Assembly: GCF_947169445.1 (NCBI RefSeq)
Contig: NZ_CAMVPU010000038.1
Span: 1 to 36,435 of the forward strand
Reading direction: 5' to 3'
Length of the DNA: 36,435 nucleotides
From: an uncultured Butyrivibrio sp.
GTDB lineage: Bacteria > Bacillota > Clostridia > Lachnospirales > Lachnospiraceae
The notes beneath the pieces were generated by a model. That model was not told the origin of the DNA. It searched no databases and saw only the letters and a program-made list of their open reading frames with translations. This document shows, one piece after another, positions 32,189 through 36,435 of this stretch (within the stretch, counting starts at the first letter, position 1; each line of letters opens with the position of its first letter). A program made the position numbers and the translations under genes.

Positions 32189-33004
32189 ATGATTCTGGTT
32201 GTTGATGTAGGAAATACGAACATAACTTATGGCGTGTTTAAGGGAGATAAGCTTGTCAGCTCTTTTAGAATGACAACAGGTAGTTCCAGGACTTCTGATG
32301 AGTATGGACTAGAGCTGCTTTCTCTTTTAAGTATTAATGGCCTGGAAAAAGAAAAAATCGAAGGCGTTATGGTAGCCAGCGTTGTGCCGAAGGTAATGCA
32401 CGCCCTGGTGAATGCCATTATGAAGTATATCGGGAAGAAGCCTTATCTTGTGGGCCCCGGCATCAAGACCGGAATCAAGATTGCTCTCGACAATCCAAGA
32501 GAAGTGGGACCGGATCTTATTGTTGATGCGGTTGCAGGGTATGAATTATACGGCGGTCCGATAATTGTGGTTGACTATGGAACTGCAACGACCTATATTA
32601 TGGTAAATGAAAAAGGCGAATTTTTTACCGGCGTCGTTTGCCCGGGATTAAGAATTTCGGCCAAGGCCCTCTGGGAAGATACAGCGAAGCTTCCTGAGAT
32701 TGAGATCAAGAAGCCTGTAAGCATACTGGCCAAAGAGACCGTTTCAAGTATGCAGGCGGGGCTTATCTATGGACAGATCGGGCAGACCAAGTACATAATC
32801 GAGCAGATGAAAAAAGAGTCCGGAATAGAGAACGCCAAGGTTGTGGCAACGGGCGGACTTGGACGGATAATCGCCGAGGAGACCAAAGAAATCGATGTTT
32901 ACGATCCGACGCTTACGCTTAAGGGCTTGCAGATTCTTTATGACAAGAATCGCAGGAACAAGCCGCAGCTTAAGGATTTTGATAATACAAATGCACCGGA
33001 ATAA
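32189..33004 (+). CDS. coaX: Type III pantothenate kinase
   Basis: A 271-residue enzyme of the first step of coenzyme A synthesis. TTGGAG at 32175-32180 places the start at the ATG at 32189 (MILVVDVGNTNITYG), although the frame is open from 32120. The ASKHA-fold signatures are DVGNTNITYGVF (P-loop-like phosphate 1), VGPDLIVDAVAGYELYGG, and VVDYGTATTY with the catalytic Asp. GLIYGQIGQTKYII and TGGLGRII complete the adenosine pocket. Length is typical. It is linked with birA and a small DUF gene. Confidence 0.95.
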   Translation: MILVVDVGNTNITYGVFKGDKLVSSFRMTTGSSRTSDEYGLELLSLLSINGLEKEKIEGVMVASVVPKVMHALVNAIMKYIGKKPYLVGPGIKTGIKIALDNPREVGPDLIVDAVAGYELYGGPIIVVDYGTATTYIMVNEKGEFFTGVVCPGLRISAKALWEDTAKLPEIEIKKPVSILAKETVSSMQAGLIYGQIGQTKYIIEQMKKESGIENAKVVATGGLGRIIAEETKEIDVYDPTLTLKGLQILYDKNRRNKPQLKDFDNTNAPE

Positions 33005-33079
33005 AGAGATGGTGCAATACCCGATGGGGATCCTTGGGTAAAATTTATAAGTTTACAGATAGTTAGGAAAGCTGGAGTT

Positions 33080-33553
33080 ATGGGCGCTAAAGAGTTTGAA
33101 GAAGAATATAATAAGGAATTTAAGGAAAACGGACAGGCCAAGGAAGATCTTAAGATAGATGAAATGCAGAAGACCAACAAGGCCAGAGTATTTGAAGAGG
33201 CAGCAGGCGGAAGAGTTGTTCTGTGCGGAGCCAATGCCTATGAGCAGAAATATTACTTTAATCCATTGTTTAAAGAGATTCCTGAGAGCATTAAAAAAGA
33301 GCTGAATATTATAAGTGTTCTTTTTACCCAGGAAGCAGGTGGAATCTTCACAATCGTGTTTGAGGAAGACGGAGCCATCAGTATTGAGACCAACGCGGAT
33401 GAAGAAGACATCACATACGATGAGATCACAGCAGGCCTTCTGGTGGGCGAAGTAAGAAGAAAGAGACAGGATCTTTTTGAGGCTCTGGGGCTATATTACA
33501 GGATTTATGTGCTTCACGAGAATCCTGCAGATATTTTGGATGAGGAAAACTGA
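33080..33553 (+). CDS. Conserved hypothetical protein (recalled as DUF6145)
   Basis: A 157-residue soluble, very acidic protein. The N-terminal third is charged helix (EFEEEYNKEFKENGQAKEDL). The rest is a conserved fold: GRVVLCGANAYEQKYYFNP, then IKKELNIISVLFTQEAGGIF, TIVFEEDG, ETNADEEDITYDEI and LFEALGLYYRIYVL. I recall this pattern as DUF6145, restricted to Lachnospiraceae, but cannot check it here. Function unknown. Its place between coaX and a tRNA-dihydrouridine synthase is shared by several relatives from memory, so a housekeeping role is likely. The ATG at 33080 has GGAG just upstream. Confidence 0.8.
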   Translation: MGAKEFEEEYNKEFKENGQAKEDLKIDEMQKTNKARVFEEAAGGRVVLCGANAYEQKYYFNPLFKEIPESIKKELNIISVLFTQEAGGIFTIVFEEDGAISIETNADEEDITYDEITAGLLVGEVRRKRQDLFEALGLYYRIYVLHENPADILDEEN

Positions 33554-33644
33554 GAAAGTAAATCTCTGATTTGCGTAATCGAAGTTTGTTCTGGCGAGGC
33601 TGTTTATGGCCAAGAGCAGAATTTTGTGTTAGATAAGGAGTTTT

Positions 33645-34628
33645 ATGTCAGGATACGGTAAGTTGCAGATTGGAAACGTAGTTCTGGACAATAATATAAT
33701 ACTTGGACCAATGGCAGGTGTTTCAGACCTGCCGTTTCGTCTGTTATGCAGAGAAATGGGCGCAGGCCTTGTGTGCATGGAAATGGTCAGTGCCAAAGCC
33801 ATCACCTACAAGAATAAGAACACCGGAATGCTCATGGAAATCCATGAAAAAGAGCATCCGGTTTCACTCCAGCTTTTTGGCTCAGAGCCTGAAATAATGC
33901 AGCAGGCAGTGGATATGATAAAGGACAGACCCTATGACATTCTCGACGTGAACATGGGCTGCCCGGTGCCTAAGGTGGTTGGAAACGGCGAAGGCTCTGC
34001 CCTTATGAAAAATCCCCAGCTTATAGAAAAAATAGTGAAGGCGCTGGTGGAGGTTTCCGACAGGCCGGTCACAGTTAAGATAAGGAAAGGCTTTAATGAA
34101 CAGAGCGTAAACGCTGTTGAATGTGCCCTTGCAGCTCAGGAGGGCGGCGCGGCAGCAGTTGCAGTACACGGTAGAACCAGAGAGCAGTATTATTCGGGAC
34201 AGGCAGACTGGAACATTATCCGTCAGGTAAAAGAAGCTCTTTCCATACCTGTTATTGGAAATGGAGATGTTGTTGACGGACCTTGCGCCAAGCGGATGTT
34301 CGAAGAAACCGGGTGTGATGGAGTGATGATTGCCAGAGCTGCCCAAGGGAATCCATTTCTTTTCCGAGAGGTAAAGAGCTTTTTTGAAAAAGGAGAAGCG
34401 TGTCCAAGGCCAGATAAAAAGGAAATTTATGATACCGTCATAAGACATGCGGATCTGCAATTACAGTATAAGGGCGAGTACATAGGTATCCGCGAGATGA
34501 GAAAGCATGTGTCCTGGTATACCTACGGAATGCCGGGAAGTGCCAGATTCCGCAATCAGATCAATCAGATGGAGGACATGGATTCGCTGAAAGCGGCATG
34601 TGCGCTACTGTTTGAGCAGGAATTATGA
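33645..34628 (+). CDS. dusB: tRNA-dihydrouridine synthase (DusB-like)
   Basis: A 327-residue FMN-dependent enzyme that reduces uridines in tRNA. AAGGAG at 33635-33640 serves the ATG. Signatures: LGPMAGVSDLPFRLLCREMG (FMN-binding), NMGCPVPKVVGNGEGSAL with the catalytic Cys106, VKIRKGFNE, VAVHGRTREQYYSGQADW and PVIGNGDVVDG. DGVMIARAAQGNPFLF follows. The C-terminal helical tRNA-binding domain is present. Type DusB is inferred from Firmicute distribution, as many Firmicutes have a single Dus of this sort. It ends the probable birA-coaX-DUF-dus operon. Confidence 0.93.
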   Translation: MSGYGKLQIGNVVLDNNIILGPMAGVSDLPFRLLCREMGAGLVCMEMVSAKAITYKNKNTGMLMEIHEKEHPVSLQLFGSEPEIMQQAVDMIKDRPYDILDVNMGCPVPKVVGNGEGSALMKNPQLIEKIVKALVEVSDRPVTVKIRKGFNEQSVNAVECALAAQEGGAAAVAVHGRTREQYYSGQADWNIIRQVKEALSIPVIGNGDVVDGPCAKRMFEETGCDGVMIARAAQGNPFLFREVKSFFEKGEACPRPDKKEIYDTVIRHADLQLQYKGEYIGIREMRKHVSWYTYGMPGSARFRNQINQMEDMDSLKAACALLFEQEL

Positions 34629-34706
34629 TGCGCAGATGTGTGGAATTGTGATGGGACGTCAATTGTTAAATTATTATAAACGTTGTACCGAGCATAAATT
34701 GTGACC

Positions 34707-34735
34707 TTGACACATAAAAATATAGACTATATAAT
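34707..34735 (+). promoter_or_regulatory. Consensus sigma-A promoter of greA
   Basis: TTGACA (34707-34712), a 17-bp spacer and TATAAT (34730-34735): both hexamers perfect. It stands 104 bases upstream of the greA ATG, so the leader is fairly long. Confidence 0.85.
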
Positions 34736-34838
34736 AGCAAAGTTAAAATAGATTGCTAATAGGAAATTTTTATTATTACTATATTAAGAAATCCCACATT
34801 TGTGCGGCTTAATCTTGTATGAAGGGTAGGTTTTGAAC

Positions 34839-35324
34839 ATGGAAGAAAAGAAAAATATTTTAACTTATGAAGGACTTAAGAAATACGAAGACGAGCTTCA
34901 TGAGCTTAAGGTAGTAAAACGTAAGGAAGTTGCTGAGAAGATTAAGGAAGCAAGAGAACAGGGTGACCTTTCAGAGAACGCTGAGTACGATGCAGCTAAG
35001 GACGAGCAGAGAGACATCGAGGCTAGAATCGAAGCTCTTGAGAAGATCCTTAAGAATGCAGAAGTAGTTGTAGAAGAAGATGTAGACCTTAACAAGATCA
35101 GCATCGGCTGCAAGGTTAAGATTCGTGACCTTGAGTTCGAAGAAGACCTTGAGTACAAGATTGTGGGTTCTTCAGAGGCTAACTCTCTTAAGGGCAAGAT
35201 TTCAAATGAGTCTCCAGTTGGTAAGGCTCTCATCGGAGCTAAGAAGGGACAGACTGTTACAGTTGAGACACAGGCTGGTACTCTTAAGTACAAGGTTCTT
35301 GGAATCGAGAGATCTGAGGTTTGA
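34839..35324 (+). CDS. greA: Transcription elongation factor GreA
   Basis: A 161-residue factor that stimulates RNA polymerase to cleave backtracked RNA. The ATG at 34839 is chosen over the TTG at 34833, because GTAGG ends eight bases upstream. The N-terminal coiled coil has LKVVKRKEVAEKIKEAREQG, then DLSENAEYDAAKDEQ with the acidic tip Asp/Glu residues. The C-terminal FKBP-like domain has YKIVGSSEANSLKGKISNES and PVGKALIGAKKGQTV. Complete and canonical. A strong consensus promoter lies upstream and lysS follows, a gene order common in Firmicutes. Confidence 0.97.
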   Translation: MEEKKNILTYEGLKKYEDELHELKVVKRKEVAEKIKEAREQGDLSENAEYDAAKDEQRDIEARIEALEKILKNAEVVVEEDVDLNKISIGCKVKIRDLEFEEDLEYKIVGSSEANSLKGKISNESPVGKALIGAKKGQTVTVETQAGTLKYKVLGIERSEV

Positions 35325-35413
35325 TATTAAGCTGCGATTTGCGCAGTAGCTTATGAGATATTCGCGTTCTTGTTTTGGGGCGCGCGAGCAATTGAGTTTT
35401 GAGATAAATGGGG

Positions 35414-35446
35414 GCCAGCGATTTACAATAGATTCGCTGGCTCTTG
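35414..35446 (+). terminator. Probable terminator between greA and lysS
   Basis: GCCAGCGA (35414-35421) and TCGCTGGC (35434-35441) are perfect inverses with a 12-base loop, followed by a short TCTTG, so the U tract is weak. A second hairpin, TAAGCTGCG/CGCAGTAGCTTA, lies at 35328-35353. Confidence 0.55.
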
Positions 35447-35507
35447 TACAAATATGATATTATTCCGGGATTGCATTCGGAATATACAAGTTTAGGAGGA
35501 AGAAAAA

Positions 35508-36435
35508 GTGGCAGATAATAATCAGCAGAACAATCAGCAGAATGCTCCTGCAGAGGACGTTGGACGTCTTCGTCAGGTTCGTAGAGATAAGCTTGCAGAG
35601 TTACAGGCAGCAGGAAGAGATCCTTTCCAGATTGTTAAGTATGATCAGACACATCATACACAGAATATAAGAGACAATTTCGAGGCATTGGAGTTCGTGC
35701 CTCCAGTTGACGAAGAGGGCAAGGCATTAGTTGTAGCTCTTTCAGATGTTCCGGCAGAGAAGGTGGTTTCTCTTGCAGGCCGTATGATGTCTAAGCGTGT
35801 AATGGGTAAGGCTTCTTTTGCTAACCTTCAGGATAGAGATGGCCGTATGCAGCTCTATGTTTCCAGAAATGATCTTGGAGACGAAGCTTACGCTGATTTC
35901 AAGAAGATGGATATCGGTGATATCATCGGTGTTAAGGGCTTTGCTTTCAGAACTAAGACCGGTGAGATTTCAGTTCATGTTAAGGAGCTGGTTCTTTTAT
36001 CTAAGTCACTTATGCCACTTCCTGAGAAGTTCCATGGACTTACAGATACAGAGATCAGATACAGACAGCGTTACGTTGACCTCATCATGAACGAGGATGT
36101 TAAGGAGACTTTCAAGAAGAGAAGTGCGATCCTTCGTGAGATCCGTAACTTCCTTGCAGACAGAGATTTCCTTGAGGTTGAGACTCCTATGCTTGTTGAG
36201 AACGCAGGCGGCGCTGCAGCAAGACCTTTCATCACACATTATAACGCTCTTGATGAGGAGAGAAAGCTTCGTATCTCTCTTGAGCTTTACCTTAAGAGAC
36301 TTATCGTTGGTGGTCTTGAGAGAGTATATGAGATCGGCCGAGTATTCAGAAACGAAGGCGTTGATACAAGACATAACCCAGAGTTCACACTTATGGAGCT
36401 CTATCAGGCATATACAGATTATGAAGGAATGATGG
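35508..36435 (+). CDS. lysS: Lysyl-tRNA synthetase, class II, 5' part (cut by the window end)
   Basis: An open frame starts at the GTG at 35508, seven bases after AGGAGGAAG, and runs off the right edge after about 309 codons. Gln/Asn-rich NNQQNNQQ leads into the OB-fold anticodon-binding domain (VVSLAGRMMSKRVMGKASFA, NLQDRDGRMQLYVSRNDLG). The class II core begins with RYRQRYVDLIMNEDVKETFK (motif 1 region), followed by EVETPMLVENAGGAAARPFI and motif 2 LERVYEIGRVFRNEGVDTRH, then NPEFTLMELYQAYTDYE. The missing 3' part must hold motif 3. It charges tRNA-Lys with lysine. Confidence 0.96.
   Translation, partial: MADNNQQNNQQNAPAEDVGRLRQVRRDKLAELQAAGRDPFQIVKYDQTHHTQNIRDNFEALEFVPPVDEEGKALVVALSDVPAEKVVSLAGRMMSKRVMGKASFANLQDRDGRMQLYVSRNDLGDEAYADFKKMDIGDIIGVKGFAFRTKTGEISVHVKELVLLSKSLMPLPEKFHGLTDTEIRYRQRYVDLIMNEDVKETFKKRSAILREIRNFLADRDFLEVETPMLVENAGGAAARPFITHYNALDEERKLRISLELYLKRLIVGGLERVYEIGRVFRNEGVDTRHNPEFTLMELYQAYTDYEGMM

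Noticed and set aside
36006..36374. Minus-strand 122-residue frame near the right edge
   Set aside because: It is antisense to the conserved class II core of lysS.
1..36435. CRISPR array
   Set aside because: No regularly spaced 24-40 bp direct repeats were seen; the only dispersed repeats are the pairs reported above, and no cas gene is present.

Overview
The window looks like chromosomal DNA of a low- to mid-GC Firmicute of the family Lachnospiraceae, most likely the Butyrivibrio/Pseudobutyrivibrio group. The signs are strong AGGAGG ribosome-binding sites, an S-box (SAM-I) leader on metK, a membrane-anchored family 3 glycoside hydrolase with reversed domain order, a PFK with TIDLDI in place of TIDNDI, and a small protein I recall as a Lachnospiraceae-restricted DUF. 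The genus is an inference from protein flavour; no rRNA or tRNA gene was seen.

Left part (1-11476) is accessory and eroded. It holds a peptidase-E-like S51 protein, a truncated aminoglycoside-nucleotidyltransferase remnant, an XRE regulator divergent from a 63-residue protein across a region with five ATACCA repeats, an unidentified fragment and an AEC-transporter fragment. Then comes a compact regulatory-plus-enzyme module: a GHKL sensor kinase overlapping a LytTR response regulator, three 9-bp LytTR-type sites, a terminator that overlaps a plausible promoter, a permuted membrane GH3 enzyme and a companion lipoprotein. Both sides of this module carry a hairpin beginning GGGGCTGTCGCACTAATT, and beyond each hairpin lies a copy of the ATACCATTGGTAT operator-like motif. 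To its right are an unrecognised 370-residue protein and a short BRO-N protein.

Middle (11477-18110) holds a phosphorelay cluster: hybrid histidine kinase, orphan sugar-type solute-binding lipoprotein, Hpt protein (opposite strand) and a REC/HD-GYP protein that should degrade cyclic di-GMP. No ABC permease is present, so the binding protein may act as a sensor partner. An unrecognised two-TM surface protein follows. A solitary N6-adenine DNA methyltransferase (18273-20279) closes the accessory part.

Right part (20442-36435) is housekeeping: SAM riboswitch and metK, dnaE (minus strand), pfkA, a SpoU/TrmH rRNA methyltransferase followed by proC, a SleB-type cell-wall hydrolase with SH3 domains, argF, then birA-coaX-DUF-dus in a probable operon, greA with a consensus promoter, and the 5' part of lysS running off the window. 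Two copies of a roughly 33-nt intergenic repeat lie between a stop codon and a terminator, after pfkA and after the SleB-type gene.

The most interesting items are the LytTR-controlled GH3 module with its overlapping terminator/promoter, the split operator and hairpin pairs that suggest a 7.7-kb insertion, the orphan binding-protein phosphorelay, and the post-stop repeat. All were read by eye; no searches were run.
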